Shown here in pieces: positions 49,185-58,709 of a stretch of DNA of 64,000 nucleotides. This DNA is from Lacisediminihabitans changchengi. GTDB taxonomy: Bacteria > Actinomycetota > Actinomycetes > Actinomycetales > Microbacteriaceae. The stretch lies in NCBI RefSeq assembly GCF_016634425.1, contig NZ_JAEPES010000001.1, forward strand, positions 372,001 through 436,000, in the 5' to 3' direction. Below the pieces are notes generated by a model. That model ran no database searches and had not been told where the DNA came from. It saw only the letters and a program-made list of their open reading frames with translations. Made by a program: the position numbers and the translations under genes. Within the stretch, counting starts at the first letter, position 1, and each line of letters opens with the position of its first letter.

Positions 49185-50882
49185 TTATCCCGCGATACCG
49201 CGCTGAGTGGCGATGAACGAGACCCGAGCCTTGGTACTCTGCCAGCTGCTGCCGGGATAGCTGTACAGCACACCATCGTCGCCGAGCACGCGCAATCCGT
49301 CCAGGCCGTTACCGCCCACGATCGATCGAGAATCCGTGAGCGCCGCGAGGTCGGTGCGCTGCCCGCCGATCACGAAGGTGACCACCTGTGACTGCGTCCC
49401 GGTGGTCACGAGAGTTGCCACGGTCAGTTCGTCGACCCAGGTGACCTCTCGAGCATCGCCGCCCGAGAACGGCACGTCGAGAATCGACGGGCCGATGCCG
49501 ACCGGAACCCGCTTGGAGTCGCGGAGGATGGCGGCGACCAAGAGTCGCGGACCGGTACCCGTGGAAAGCAGGAACGCGATCCGTGCGCCGTCCCGAGACA
49601 CCTGCATGCTGGTCACCGTCGCATCTGCCGGCAGCGATGGCGCCACCGGATTCTGTTTTCCGGTGGCGTCGATCGCCAGGATCGCATCCGGCTGGTCGCT
49701 GGGCACCGACCAGACGAAGCCGTCCTCATCAAGCGACGGCGCAATGAGGTTCGGTCGCTCGTCGAGCAGCCGGGCTGGCGTCGACGCCTTGGCGACGAGG
49801 GAGACCCCGGCGCTACCGAGCACCGCCACGTCACCACCGTCGGAGGACAGCGTCGCCGCCGTCGGCGCCAGCGCCGCCACCCTGCTGCTCTGCGGGATCG
49901 GCGCCACCTTACCGTTGGCGTAGAACCCGAACTGCTTGCGCAGGAACACCAGGGCCTGTCCATCGACCTTCGGATCGGGCTGCGGACCGGTCGCCCCGAG
50001 ATCGGGGATCGCCAGGGGGGTGCCGTCCACGGAGATCTCCACCCGGGAAATGCTCGCGATGCTCCGCAGGCTGTCGGTCAGCTGCAGCAACATCAGCTGC
50101 TGTTGCTGCGCCGTAGCTGTGCTCGCCTGTTTGGTGAGGTCGACCCGCGCGATGCCAGAGTCGACAGTCACCAGGCTGCCGGAATCCGACAGCTGAGTGC
50201 CGTCGGGAAAGTAGGTGCGTACTGCCCCTTCCAGCCACTGCGGGGGGCCGTTCAGCAGCGCGGAGACGATGCGGGTCGGGGCGGTCCCGAGGGCGAACCA
50301 GCGCAGATCGGGGACCAGATTGCGCCCGGTCGGGTCGAGGAAATAAATCGGGTGCTTGATGAACACGCGCTGGAAGGTCTGGTCGGAGAGCACGATGCCG
50401 TTGGGCGCCGAACTGATCCGCCATTGACCGCCCTCCTTCACGAAGGTGAACGGAAGCGATACCGGGGCGTCGGCCTGCTTGTACGAACCGACCGCGTCCA
50501 CGGTGGCCGACGTGGTGAAGGCGTAGCTGATGCTGCCGTCGCTCTGCTGCGCATAGCGCGGGGCACCGCTGCGTACCTGCACGCTCTGCTGCGGCTGCCA
50601 CTTGTCAGAGAACGAGGCCGACAGGTACTGCTTCGCCACGCTGTACCCCCCGGTCGACGACTGGAACGCGGCAACGAAGCCCTTCACAATGTCGAGCTGG
50701 CTCGCGCCCTTCTCCGGGCCTTCCGGGTTGACCTCGAAACTCGTGCCGCCGGTGCCCGAGGCGATAGCGAGGCCCTGGTCGACCGGACCGGACGAGGGGA
50801 TGCTCACGCAGCCGGCGAGGAGGGTCGCGACAGAAACAACCGCGGCGACGATCGCGGCGCGACGAATTCTGCGATCAGTCAT
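49185..50882 (-). CDS. lpqB: Lipoprotein LpqB, MtrAB-associated
   Basis: 565 residues from ATG 50882. The signal RAAIVAAVVSVATLLAGC ends in a lipobox; a GerMN-like domain and a C-terminal beta-propeller region follow. In mycobacteria LpqB binds the sensor domain of MtrB and modulates MtrA phosphorylation. The start overlaps mtrB by 8 nt; the frame is open upstream but inside mtrB. The order mtrA-mtrB-lpqB-comF is conserved. Confidence 0.95.
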   Translation of the reverse strand: MTDRRIRRAAIVAAVVSVATLLAGCVSIPSSGPVDQGLAIASGTGGTSFEVNPEGPEKGASQLDIVKGFVAAFQSSTGGYSVAKQYLSASFSDKWQPQQSVQVRSGAPRYAQQSDGSISYAFTTSATVDAVGSYKQADAPVSLPFTFVKEGGQWRISSAPNGIVLSDQTFQRVFIKHPIYFLDPTGRNLVPDLRWFALGTAPTRIVSALLNGPPQWLEGAVRTYFPDGTQLSDSGSLVTVDSGIARVDLTKQASTATAQQQQLMLLQLTDSLRSIASISRVEISVDGTPLAIPDLGATGPQPDPKVDGQALVFLRKQFGFYANGKVAPIPQSSRVAALAPTAATLSSDGGDVAVLGSAGVSLVAKASTPARLLDERPNLIAPSLDEDGFVWSVPSDQPDAILAIDATGKQNPVAPSLPADATVTSMQVSRDGARIAFLLSTGTGPRLLVAAILRDSKRVPVGIGPSILDVPFSGGDAREVTWVDELTVATLVTTGTQSQVVTFVIGGQRTDLAALTDSRSIVGGNGLDGLRVLGDDGVLYSYPGSSWQSTKARVSFIATQRGIAG

Positions 50883-52467
50883 CCGCGTCTCCTTCGATTG
50901 CCGGCTCGAGTGCGAGCGGCGATGCGGCGATCGGGCGACCACGCTCGCGGGGCAAGGTCAGGCGGAAGCACGTGCCGGAGCTCGGCTCCGACCACACCTC
51001 GAGCCAGCCCTCGTGCACGGTGGCGTCTTCGAGCGAGATGGCGAGGCCGAGGCCGGTTCCGCCGATGGTGCGTTGGCGCGACGGGTCGGCGCGCCAGAAC
51101 CGGTCGAACACGCGCGATGCCTCGAGTGCGGTCATCCCGATGCCGTGGTCTCGCACCGAGATCGCGATCGCCGTGGCATTGCTGTCGACCGACACCACGA
51201 TCGGCTTTCCCTCACCGTGCTCGACCGCGTTGCCGAGCAGATTGCGCAGGATGCGACGGATGCGACGGGCGTCGACCTCCGCCTCGAAATAGCCGCCGGG
51301 CGCCACCACGGTCAGGGACGACCCGCGGCCCTCTGCCAGCGGCGTCATGCTGTCGACCGCCTCCTCGACCAGCCGGACCAGGTTCGTCGGTTCGAATTCC
51401 AACTCCACGGCCCCGGCGTCGTACCGGCTCACCTCGAGCAGGTCGGCGAGCAGCACCTCGAACCGCTCTACCTGGGTGTGCAGCAGTTCTGCGGTGCGGG
51501 CGGTGGAGGGGGCGAATGACTCTCGCTGGTCGTAGAGCACGTCGCCGGCCAAGCGGATCGTGGTGAGCGGGGTGCGCAGCTCGTGCGACACGTCGGAGAC
51601 GAAACGCTGCTGCAGTCGGGAGAGTTCGGCGAGCTTCACGATCTGCTGCTGGAGGCTGTCCGCCATTCCGTTGAACGAGCGCGCGAGTGTCGCGATGACA
51701 TCGTCGCCGCGCTCGGGGATGCGTTCTTCGAGCTGCCCGGCCGCGAGCTTCTCGCTGGTCTCGGCCGCCGTGCGGATCGGGCCGACCACCAACCGCACCA
51801 CCACCCAGGTGACCATGGCGATCAGCACGATCAGTGCCAGGCCGCCCAGCAACAGCGTCTGCAACACGAACCCGAGGGTGTTCTGCTCGTCTTTCAACGA
51901 ATAGACCAGGTAGAGCTCGTAATAGCCGGCGGACTGCACGGTGACGCGCGAGCCGACGACGATGCCCGGCGACCCGTCGGGGAGCGCGACCGACTGGAGC
52001 TGCACATGACTCGGGTCGGCGGTGACGCGTGACCGCAGCGCGTCGGAGACGACGTCGGGAAAGTCGCTCGTGCTGGTCGACTGCATGATCTGCGGGGTCG
52101 ACTGCCCCGGCGTGCGCAGGATTTCCAGAGCGGTATTGCCCGGATTAGAGGTGGAACTGAGGATCTTCTGCTGCGCCGTGATGCTGAGGGTGTCGAGTTC
52201 GACCGTCGGACCGGCATCGGCACTCGTCGGGATGGCCGAGTCGAAGACATCCTGCGCCAGATTGTGGGCGCTGCGAGCGTCATCCTGCACCTGCTGACTC
52301 TTTGCGGCGAACAGCTGATTGCCGATGCTGACCGAGATGTAGCTGCCGATGGCGAGCACCGCGACGCCCGACAGCACCACCGTGATGGTCACGGTACGAA
52401 ACTGCAGCGACGTGCGCCAGAGCCGGAGCAACCGACCGGGGTATGTGCGCCAGGCGAGAGGCTTCAT
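50875..52467 (-). CDS. mtrB: Sensor histidine kinase MtrB
   Basis: 530 residues from ATG 52467. There are two membrane segments (about 24-45 and 200-225) around an extracellular sensor region, then HAMP, the H-box RFVSDVSHELRTPLTT, the N-box LRNLLGNAVEHG and DHGIGM / GGTGLGLAI. It phosphorylates MtrA to coordinate cell division and wall turnover. GTG 52509 is a possible earlier start overlapping mtrA by 32 nt; 52467 was chosen because PLAWRTYPGRLLRLWRTSL looks like the family N-terminus. No good SD is seen for either. Confidence 0.95.
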   Translation of the reverse strand: MKPLAWRTYPGRLLRLWRTSLQFRTVTITVVLSGVAVLAIGSYISVSIGNQLFAAKSQQVQDDARSAHNLAQDVFDSAIPTSADAGPTVELDTLSITAQQKILSSTSNPGNTALEILRTPGQSTPQIMQSTSTSDFPDVVSDALRSRVTADPSHVQLQSVALPDGSPGIVVGSRVTVQSAGYYELYLVYSLKDEQNTLGFVLQTLLLGGLALIVLIAMVTWVVVRLVVGPIRTAAETSEKLAAGQLEERIPERGDDVIATLARSFNGMADSLQQQIVKLAELSRLQQRFVSDVSHELRTPLTTIRLAGDVLYDQRESFAPSTARTAELLHTQVERFEVLLADLLEVSRYDAGAVELEFEPTNLVRLVEEAVDSMTPLAEGRGSSLTVVAPGGYFEAEVDARRIRRILRNLLGNAVEHGEGKPIVVSVDSNATAIAISVRDHGIGMTALEASRVFDRFWRADPSRQRTIGGTGLGLAISLEDATVHEGWLEVWSEPSSGTCFRLTLPRERGRPIAASPLALEPAIEGDADD

Positions 52468-52477
52468 GGGCGAGGCG

Positions 52478-53155
52478 TCAGCTGGACCCCGCGCGATAGC
52501 CGACGCCACGCACGGTCATGACGATGCGGGGATTGTCCGGGTCTTCTTCGACCTTGGCGCGCAGTCGCTGAACGTGCACGTTGACGAGCCGCGTGTCGGC
52601 CTTGTAGTGGTAGCCCCAGACCTGCTCGAGCAGCATCTCCCGGGTGAACACCTGCTGGGGCTTGAGGGCGAGGGCGAGCAACAGCTCGAACTCGAGCGGG
52701 GTGAGGTTGATCTTGGTGTCGCCGCGGCGCACCTCGTGGCCCTCGACGTCGAGGTGCAGGTCGCCGACCTGCAGGGTGTTGGTCGCGCCGGTGGGCGTCG
52801 GGCGCAGGCGGGTACGGATGCGCGCCACCAGCTCCTTGGGGTTGAACGGCTTGACGACGTAGTCGTCGGCTCCGCTTTCGAGCCCCCGCACGACATCCGC
52901 AGAGTCCGACTTGGCGGTCAGCATGATGATCGGCACGCCCGATTCGCCCCGGATCTCGGCGCAGACCTCGATGCCGTCTTTGTTCGGCAGCATGAGGTCG
53001 AGCAACACGAGATCGGGCTTGGTCTCGCGGAATACGGCGAGCGCGGCTCCGCCGTCTGCGCAGAAGAAGGGCTCGAAGCCCTCCGAGCGCAGAACGATTC
53101 CGATCATTTCCGCGAGGGCGGTGTCATCGTCGACAACGAGAATGCGTGCGGTCAT
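52478..53155 (-). CDS. mtrA: Response regulator MtrA
   Basis: 225 residues. Receiver domain with acidic pocket VDDD, phospho-acceptor Asp in LVLLDLMLPNKDG (near residue 53) and Lys in VVKPF, then an OmpR-type winged helix (LTPLEFELLLALALKPQQVF to LVNVHVQRLRAKVEEDPDNP). It is an essential regulator of cell-wall and division genes in actinobacteria. ATG 53155 gives the standard N-terminus TARILVVDDD. It is divergent from the membrane protein gene at 53253, 97 bp away. Confidence 0.97.
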   Translation of the reverse strand: MTARILVVDDDTALAEMIGIVLRSEGFEPFFCADGGAALAVFRETKPDLVLLDLMLPNKDGIEVCAEIRGESGVPIIMLTAKSDSADVVRGLESGADDYVVKPFNPKELVARIRTRLRPTPTGATNTLQVGDLHLDVEGHEVRRGDTKINLTPLEFELLLALALKPQQVFTREMLLEQVWGYHYKADTRLVNVHVQRLRAKVEEDPDNPRIVMTVRGVGYRAGSS

Positions 53156-53252
53156 CGTCCCAACTTGGCTAAATAGGCAACTACGAGGCTGGCGGGTTTC
53201 GCATAACAGTAGTCGAGTGTGGAAGCATAACCGTGAGGCCAAGGGAGCAGTT

Positions 53253-54467
53253 GTGAGCGAAGATCAACAGCAGTGGCAGGCTCCGGATGCCGCGGCTCCC
53301 GTTCCTCCGCCCGCTCCGGCAGATCCGAACCTTCCCACCGCGCCCCCGCCCGCGGGCTACACCTATCAGCCGCCGGCCGGTTACACGGCGGCGCAGGCCA
53401 CTGGCGCTCCGGTCATGGGCAGTCCGGCCATGGGCACGCCGGGATGGACTCCCCCGCCGAAGCCCGGCCTCATCCCGCTGCGGCCGCTGACGCTCGGCGA
53501 CATCCTCGGTTCGTCGTTCCGGGTGCTGCGACGCAACCCTCGGGCCACCTTCGGCGTCTCCCTCCTGTTGCAGGGCATCGTCACGATCGTCACGATCGTC
53601 GTGGTCGGTCTGGTGACGTTCTCGGTGCTCTCGCGGGTCGACTTCAGCACCACCGAGGATGCCGCAACGATCATGGACGGCGCTCCCTTCCTGATCGGGC
53701 TCGCGGCGCTCATCCCGATCCTGTTCTCCGTGGTGATCGGCGCACTGCTCCAGGGAATCGTGGTGCTGGAAGTTTCCCGGGCTGCCGTCGGTGAGAAGCA
53801 GCGCGCGGGCGCGCTGTTCCGTCGTCTCCGTGGACGCATCGGCGCGCTGATCGGCTGGAGTGCCATCGTCGCCGGCGTGGTGCTGGTGGCCGTCGGCATC
53901 CTGGTGGGCCTCATCGTGCTCTTCGTCGCCACACTGGGTACGGCCGGGATCGTGCTCGCGGTGCTTCTCGGGCTGGTCGGGCTGCTCGGCGGACTCGTGC
54001 TCTACTTCTGGCTCGGAACTCGGCTGTCGCTCGTGCCGAGCGCGATCGTGCTCGAGCGCCTGAGCATCCGCGACGCGTTCATCCGCTCCTGGACGCTCAC
54101 CCGCGGCTACTTCTGGCGCACTCTCGGAATCGAGCTGCTCGTCGCGGTCATCCTCAACGTCGCCGCCCAGATCGCCAGCGCGCCGGTGAGCTTTCTCAGC
54201 CCAATCATCATCGGCATCGTCGACCCGAACGGCCAGAACGGCCCCACCACGATCGCCATCACCGTGGGGGTGGGCGTGCTTACCCTCATCCTCAGTCTGG
54301 TGGTCGGCTCGATCGTCGCCGTCGTGCAGGCCGCCGCCACTGCTCTGATCTACCTCGACCTGCGCATCCGCACCGAGGGCCTCGATCTGGAGCTCGCCCG
54401 CTTCGTCGAAGCGCGGCAATCCGGCGAGGAACCGCGCGACCCGTACCTGCCGAGCGCGACCGCGTGA
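53253..54467 (+). CDS. Multi-pass membrane protein resembling the GlpQ-type membrane domain
   Basis: 404 residues. Residues 1-~75 are Pro/Ala/Gln/Tyr-rich and unstructured (QPPAGYTAAQ and similar). After RPLTLGDILGSSFRVLRRNP come about six membrane segments, as in proteins annotated as glycerophosphodiester phosphodiesterase membrane-domain; no catalytic domain is present. GGGAG precedes GTG 53253. It is first in an operon with DUF4129, DUF4350, moxR and DUF58 genes (overlapping ends), suggesting a shared envelope-related task. Confidence 0.82.
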   Translation: MSEDQQQWQAPDAAAPVPPPAPADPNLPTAPPPAGYTYQPPAGYTAAQATGAPVMGSPAMGTPGWTPPPKPGLIPLRPLTLGDILGSSFRVLRRNPRATFGVSLLLQGIVTIVTIVVVGLVTFSVLSRVDFSTTEDAATIMDGAPFLIGLAALIPILFSVVIGALLQGIVVLEVSRAAVGEKQRAGALFRRLRGRIGALIGWSAIVAGVVLVAVGILVGLIVLFVATLGTAGIVLAVLLGLVGLLGGLVLYFWLGTRLSLVPSAIVLERLSIRDAFIRSWTLTRGYFWRTLGIELLVAVILNVAAQIASAPVSFLSPIIIGIVDPNGQNGPTTIAITVGVGVLTLILSLVVGSIVAVVQAAATALIYLDLRIRTEGLDLELARFVEARQSGEEPRDPYLPSATA

Positions 54468-55132
54468 GGCTTCCGCACTCTTTGCCGCTCGACGTCCCGC
54501 TCGACGTCCCGGTCAATCCTGACGCAGGCCAGGCTCGCGACTGGATCATCGCCGAGCTCACCAAGCCCGAGTACCGAGCCCCCGAACCCACCTGGTTCGA
54601 CCGGCTCTCGCAGGGCTTCCTCGACTGGCTCGGTTCCCTCAAGTTCAGCGTCGGCGGCGCGGCCCAGGGACCCCTGCTGTTCATCGTCGGCGGAGTGCTC
54701 GTCGCTGCAGCCGTCACCGCGTACCTCATCTTCGGCCCACCACGACTCGGCCGCCGCAGTGCCATCGTCGGCAGCCTGTTCGGCCAGGACGACAGCCGCG
54801 ACGCGGCAGCGATGCGCCGGGCGGCAGCGGATGCCGCGGGTCGCGAGGACTACACCCTCGCGATCGAGGAGCAGTTCCGTGCCATCGCGCGCGCCCTGGC
54901 CGAGCGGACCGTTCTCACGGTCAGCCCGGGCACGACGGCGCGCGACTTCTCGGGCCGAGCCGGGGCATCCTTCCCCTCGCTCGCCGGCCGCCTCGCCACG
55001 GCCGCGGAGACGTTCGACGCCGTGCGCTATCTCGGGCGACCGGGAACGAGAGACGGCTACCTCGAGCTCACCGCGCTCGATACGGAGCTGCGCGGTGCTC
55101 GTCCCCTGCTCGCCCCGGTGGGCGTCGGATGA
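54464..55132 (+). CDS. DUF4129-domain membrane protein
   Basis: 222 residues. One membrane segment (about 68-90) is followed by the DUF4129 region EEQFRAIARALAERTVL with TVSPGTTARDF. DUF4129 proteins accompany MoxR/DUF58 modules. GTG 54464 overlaps the upstream stop and the 3' end overlaps the next ATG, so it is translationally coupled on both sides. Biochemical function is unknown. Confidence 0.85.
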   Translation: MRLPHSLPLDVPLDVPVNPDAGQARDWIIAELTKPEYRAPEPTWFDRLSQGFLDWLGSLKFSVGGAAQGPLLFIVGGVLVAAAVTAYLIFGPPRLGRRSAIVGSLFGQDDSRDAAAMRRAAADAAGREDYTLAIEEQFRAIARALAERTVLTVSPGTTARDFSGRAGASFPSLAGRLATAAETFDAVRYLGRPGTRDGYLELTALDTELRGARPLLAPVGVG

Positions 55133-56304
55133 CCGTCACCACCCCGACGCTGCGCGTCGCGACCCGACGTTCGCTGTTCTGGATCATCGCCGGCGTGTTC
55201 CTCGTGCTGATCGCCGCGATCACGCTCGTGATCAACGGTGCCGCCCGGGGCGCGAGCACTCCGTTCTCGGCAACCGACCCGAGCCCGAAGGGCAGCAAGG
55301 CCATCGCCGAGGTGCTGCGTCAGCAGGGGGTGACGGTCACGGTCACCGCGACGCTGCGGGACACCGAGCGGGCGCTGGCCGCGCATCCGTCAACCCTCTT
55401 CCTGGCCGATCCGAACTCGCTCCTGACTGCCGCCCGACTCGAACGGATCGCCGCCCCGGCGCAACACCTCGTGATCGCGGGCCCTACCTTCACCCAGTTG
55501 CGGGCACTCGCGCCCGACGTGCGGGGAGCGGGAAAGGTGAGCAAGGCCTCCCTCGCCGCGGACTGCTCGGTGCCCGCCGTTCGCGCCGCCGGCTCGGTCA
55601 CGGGAACCGGCAGCGGACTGCGACTGGACCCGACCTCCGACGCCACCGGCTGTCTCGAGAGCCGCTCCGGCGTGTTCTCGCTCGTGCAGCGGGACACCAT
55701 CACACTGCTGGGTGCCACCGCCGCGCTGAGCAACGAGAAGGTGGACGAGCGCGGCAATGCCGCTCTCGTGCTCACCCTTCTCGGTCAGGACGATCACCTC
55801 GTCTGGTACCTGCCGACCGCGGACGACGCCGGCCTCGGTGGCGGCCCGACCATCGCCCAGCTCACCCCCTCGTGGGTGGGCCCGGTGTTGGTGTTGCTGA
55901 TCATCACCGCCCTCACCGCAGCGATCTGGCGCGGGCGCCGATTCGGACCGCTGGTGATCGAGAACCTCCCCGTCGTGGTGCGGGCGAGCGAGACGATGGA
56001 AGGCCGGGCGCGGCTGTACCAGCGCGGCGCCGCGCGACTCCACGCACTCGATGCCCTGCGGATCGGGACCGTCTCGCGACTCGCCGCCGCCTGCGGGCTC
56101 CCGCGCACCGCGACGGTGACCGAGGTGATCGACGCGGTCGCCGGCATCACCGCGCGGCCGGCCCACGACATCCGTTCGCTGCTGATCGACACCGCGCCCA
56201 CCAACGACCGTGACCTCGTACGGCTCTCGGATGCCCTGCTCGAACTCGAGCGGGCCGCCGTCACCGCACTCACACCCACCGACGACCGGCCCAAGGGAGA
56301 ATGA
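55129..56304 (+). CDS. DUF4350-domain protein (Rv3691-like)
   Basis: 391 residues. An N-terminal membrane segment (about 14-35) leads to a DUF4350 domain (DPSPKGSKAIAEVLRQQGVT, residues ~45-65), and a second membrane segment lies at about 245-265 (PVLVLLIITALTAAIW) before the cytoplasmic tail. The domain resembles IFT52/GATase-like folds without an evident catalytic residue. ATG 55129 overlaps the previous stop. In mycobacteria its homologue sits directly before moxR2, as here. Confidence 0.85.
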   Translation: MTVTTPTLRVATRRSLFWIIAGVFLVLIAAITLVINGAARGASTPFSATDPSPKGSKAIAEVLRQQGVTVTVTATLRDTERALAAHPSTLFLADPNSLLTAARLERIAAPAQHLVIAGPTFTQLRALAPDVRGAGKVSKASLAADCSVPAVRAAGSVTGTGSGLRLDPTSDATGCLESRSGVFSLVQRDTITLLGATAALSNEKVDERGNAALVLTLLGQDDHLVWYLPTADDAGLGGGPTIAQLTPSWVGPVLVLLIITALTAAIWRGRRFGPLVIENLPVVVRASETMEGRARLYQRGAARLHALDALRIGTVSRLAAACGLPRTATVTEVIDAVAGITARPAHDIRSLLIDTAPTNDRDLVRLSDALLELERAAVTALTPTDDRPKGE

Positions 56305-56308
56305 ACGC

Positions 56309-57292
56309 ATGACCGACAGCCCAGCCTTCACCACGACCGCGGACACCGACCTGCGCGAACGATTCACCCAGGTGCGCACCGAGGTGGGCAAGGCCGTAGT
56401 GGGGCAGGACGGCGCGGTCACGGGTCTGATCATCGCGCTGCTGGCCGGCGGTCACGTTCTGCTCGAGGGAGTGCCGGGCGTCGCCAAGACCCTGCTGGTG
56501 CGCACCCTCAGCCGGTCGCTGCACCTCGAGACCAAGCGCGTGCAGTTCACGCCAGACCTGATGCCGGGCGACGTCACCGGATCGCTGGTGTATGACGCCA
56601 AGCGGGGCGACTTCGAGTTTCGTCCGGGGCCGGTGTTCACCAACATCCTGGTCGCGGATGAAATCAACCGCACGCCCCCGAAGACCCAGTCGGCACTGCT
56701 CGAGGCCATGGAGGAGCGTCAGGTCAGCGTCGACGGCGAGTCCCGTCTGCTGCCCGCGCCGTTCATGGTCGCCGCGACCCAGAACCCGATCGAGTACGAG
56801 GGCACATACACGCTGCCCGAGGCACAACTCGACCGATTCCTGCTCAAGCTGGTGCTCGAGATCCCCGAGCGCAGCGACGAGGTCGAGGTGCTGGTGCGCA
56901 GCGCCGCCGGGTTCAGCCCGCGCGACCTGGCCGCCGCGGGCGTCACTCCGGTGCTCGACGCGACCCAGCTAGCGGATGCCCAGGCCCTGGTCGCGAAGGT
57001 CGGCTCCAGCCCCGACGTGCTCGCCTACATCGTCGACCTCGCGCGCGCGACCCGGCAGAGCCCGTCCGTGCGGCTCGGCGTCAGCCCGCGTGGCACCACC
57101 GCGTTGCTCGCCGCCGCCAAGGCCTGGGCCTGGCTCACCGGCTTCGACGCGATCACGCCCGACCACGTGCAGGCGATGGTGCTGCCGGCCTGGCGGCACC
57201 GCCTGCAGCTGCGGGCCGAGGCGGAGCTCGAGGGTGTCTCGCCCGACACGATCCTGCGCTCCATCGTGCAGCAGGTGCAGGTACCGATCTAA
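56309..57292 (+). CDS. moxR: MoxR-family AAA+ ATPase
   Basis: 327 residues. Walker A LLEGVPGVAKTLLVR (near residue 52), Walker B NILVADEINRTPPK (near 113), and sensor 1 VAATQNPIEYEGTYTLPEAQ with LDRFLLKL are all typical of MoxR. These act as chaperones activating or assembling partner complexes, often with DUF58/VWA proteins. AAGGGAGA precedes ATG 56309. It is coupled between the DUF4350 and DUF58 genes. Confidence 0.95.
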   Translation: MTDSPAFTTTADTDLRERFTQVRTEVGKAVVGQDGAVTGLIIALLAGGHVLLEGVPGVAKTLLVRTLSRSLHLETKRVQFTPDLMPGDVTGSLVYDAKRGDFEFRPGPVFTNILVADEINRTPPKTQSALLEAMEERQVSVDGESRLLPAPFMVAATQNPIEYEGTYTLPEAQLDRFLLKLVLEIPERSDEVEVLVRSAAGFSPRDLAAAGVTPVLDATQLADAQALVAKVGSSPDVLAYIVDLARATRQSPSVRLGVSPRGTTALLAAAKAWAWLTGFDAITPDHVQAMVLPAWRHRLQLRAEAELEGVSPDTILRSIVQQVQVPI

Positions 57293-57311
57293 CCGTGGCC
57301 GTCTCTTTCTA

Positions 57312-58628
57312 ATGGCCATCTCCGGGTGGTACGTGCTGCTCGTCGCCCTCGGCGTCGTGCCGCTGGTCGCGGTCGGCGATCCGATCTGGCTGCTGGTCTG
57401 GCTCGCGATCGTGCTGGTCGTCGGTGCCATCGATCTGCTACTCGCCGGCTCCCCCCGACGGCTCACCCTGAGCCGCGAGCTGCCCGACCGCCTGCGCCTC
57501 GGGGAGAGCGCGACATCCACTCTCCTGCTGCTGAACGGCGGGCGTCAGCGGGTGCGCGGCATGGTGCGGGACGGCTGGCAGCCCTCCGCCGGGGCTGCGC
57601 CGACGCGGGCATCCGTCAGCATTCCGGCCGGGGAGCGGCGCGCGATCACGACGACGCTGACGCCGTTCCGTCGCGGCGAGCGCCGGGCCGCACAGGTGAC
57701 GGTGCGGGCGTTCGGACCGCTCGGGCTGGTGGCCCGCCAGGCGAGCATCGCCGTGCCCGGAGTGATCCGAGTGCTGCCGCCGTTCGCCTCACGCAAGCAC
57801 CTCCCGTCGAAGCTGGCCCGCCTCAGGGAGCTTGATGGTCGCACCAGCGTGATGATCCGCGGGCAGGGAACGGAGTTCGACAGCTTGCGTGAGTACGTGC
57901 GCGGCGACGACGTGCGCTCGATCGATTGGCGGGCGACGGCCAGGCGCAGCGACCCGACCGGGAGCTCCGGGCCCGACCTCGTCGTTCGCACCTGGCGGCC
58001 GGAGCGCGATCGCCGGGTGGTCGTGATCGTCGACAGCGGCCGCACCTCTGCCGCCCGCATCGCCGACGAGCCGCGCATCGACACCGCCTTCGAATCCTCG
58101 CTGCTGCTCGGGGCGCTGGCAACCCGCGCGGGGGATCGCGTCGACCTCGCGATCTACGACCGCCGGGTGCGCGGACGGGTGCAGGGGGCGACCGGCGCCG
58201 AGCTGCTCTCGCGGATGGTCGAGACGATGGCACCGATCGAGCCGGAACTCATCGAGATGGACTGGGCAGGCGTGCCCGGGCTGGTGCGCTCGATCACCGC
58301 ACATCGCGCGCTGGTGGTTTTGATGACCTCGATCGATGCACCCGGCGCATCGCGGGGGCTGCTCAGCGTGCTGCCGCAGCTCACCCGGCAGCACCTCGTC
58401 GTGGTCTCGTCGGTGACCGACCCGTCTGTGCTCGACCGGGCCGCCGACCGCAGCGATCGGGATGCCGTCTACCTCGCGGCCGCGGCCGAGCGGGCCCTGC
58501 TCGACACGGCGCGGGTATCTGCCGCCATCCGTCAGCTCGGAGCCGAGGTCGTCACCGGCGCCCCGGCAGACCTGCCGCCCGCCCTCGCGGACCGCTACCT
58601 CGCACTGAAGGCCGCCGGGCGCCTCTAG
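57312..58628 (+). CDS. DUF58-domain membrane protein (MoxR partner)
   Basis: 438 residues. Two close N-terminal membrane segments (about 4-45) are followed by a beta-rich region and the DUF58 signature FDSLREYVRGDDVRSIDWRA (near residue 197), then a VWA-like C-terminal portion (VVVIVDSGRT). It follows moxR by 19 nt. No SD is obvious before ATG 57312. In mycobacteria the homologue Rv3693 is followed directly by the SpoIIM/RDD pair; here that pair is 3.5 kb away. Confidence 0.9.
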   Translation: MAISGWYVLLVALGVVPLVAVGDPIWLLVWLAIVLVVGAIDLLLAGSPRRLTLSRELPDRLRLGESATSTLLLLNGGRQRVRGMVRDGWQPSAGAAPTRASVSIPAGERRAITTTLTPFRRGERRAAQVTVRAFGPLGLVARQASIAVPGVIRVLPPFASRKHLPSKLARLRELDGRTSVMIRGQGTEFDSLREYVRGDDVRSIDWRATARRSDPTGSSGPDLVVRTWRPERDRRVVVIVDSGRTSAARIADEPRIDTAFESSLLLGALATRAGDRVDLAIYDRRVRGRVQGATGAELLSRMVETMAPIEPELIEMDWAGVPGLVRSITAHRALVVLMTSIDAPGASRGLLSVLPQLTRQHLVVVSSVTDPSVLDRAADRSDRDAVYLAAAAERALLDTARVSAAIRQLGAEVVTGAPADLPPALADRYLALKAAGRL

Positions 58629-58664
58629 CCCGTCGCGATCTCGAGTCGGCCCGGCAACGCAGAA

Positions 58665-58694
58665 GCGGCCGGGCACCCGAAGGTACCCGGCCGC
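58665..58694. terminator. Bidirectional hairpin between the DUF58 gene and katA
   Basis: 9-bp stem GCGGCCGGG / CCCGGCCGC plus a 3-bp inner stem across one mismatch, between convergent genes. Neither side has a strong T-tract. Confidence 0.7.
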
Positions 58695-58709
58695 GTCTAG
58701 GGAGAGGTG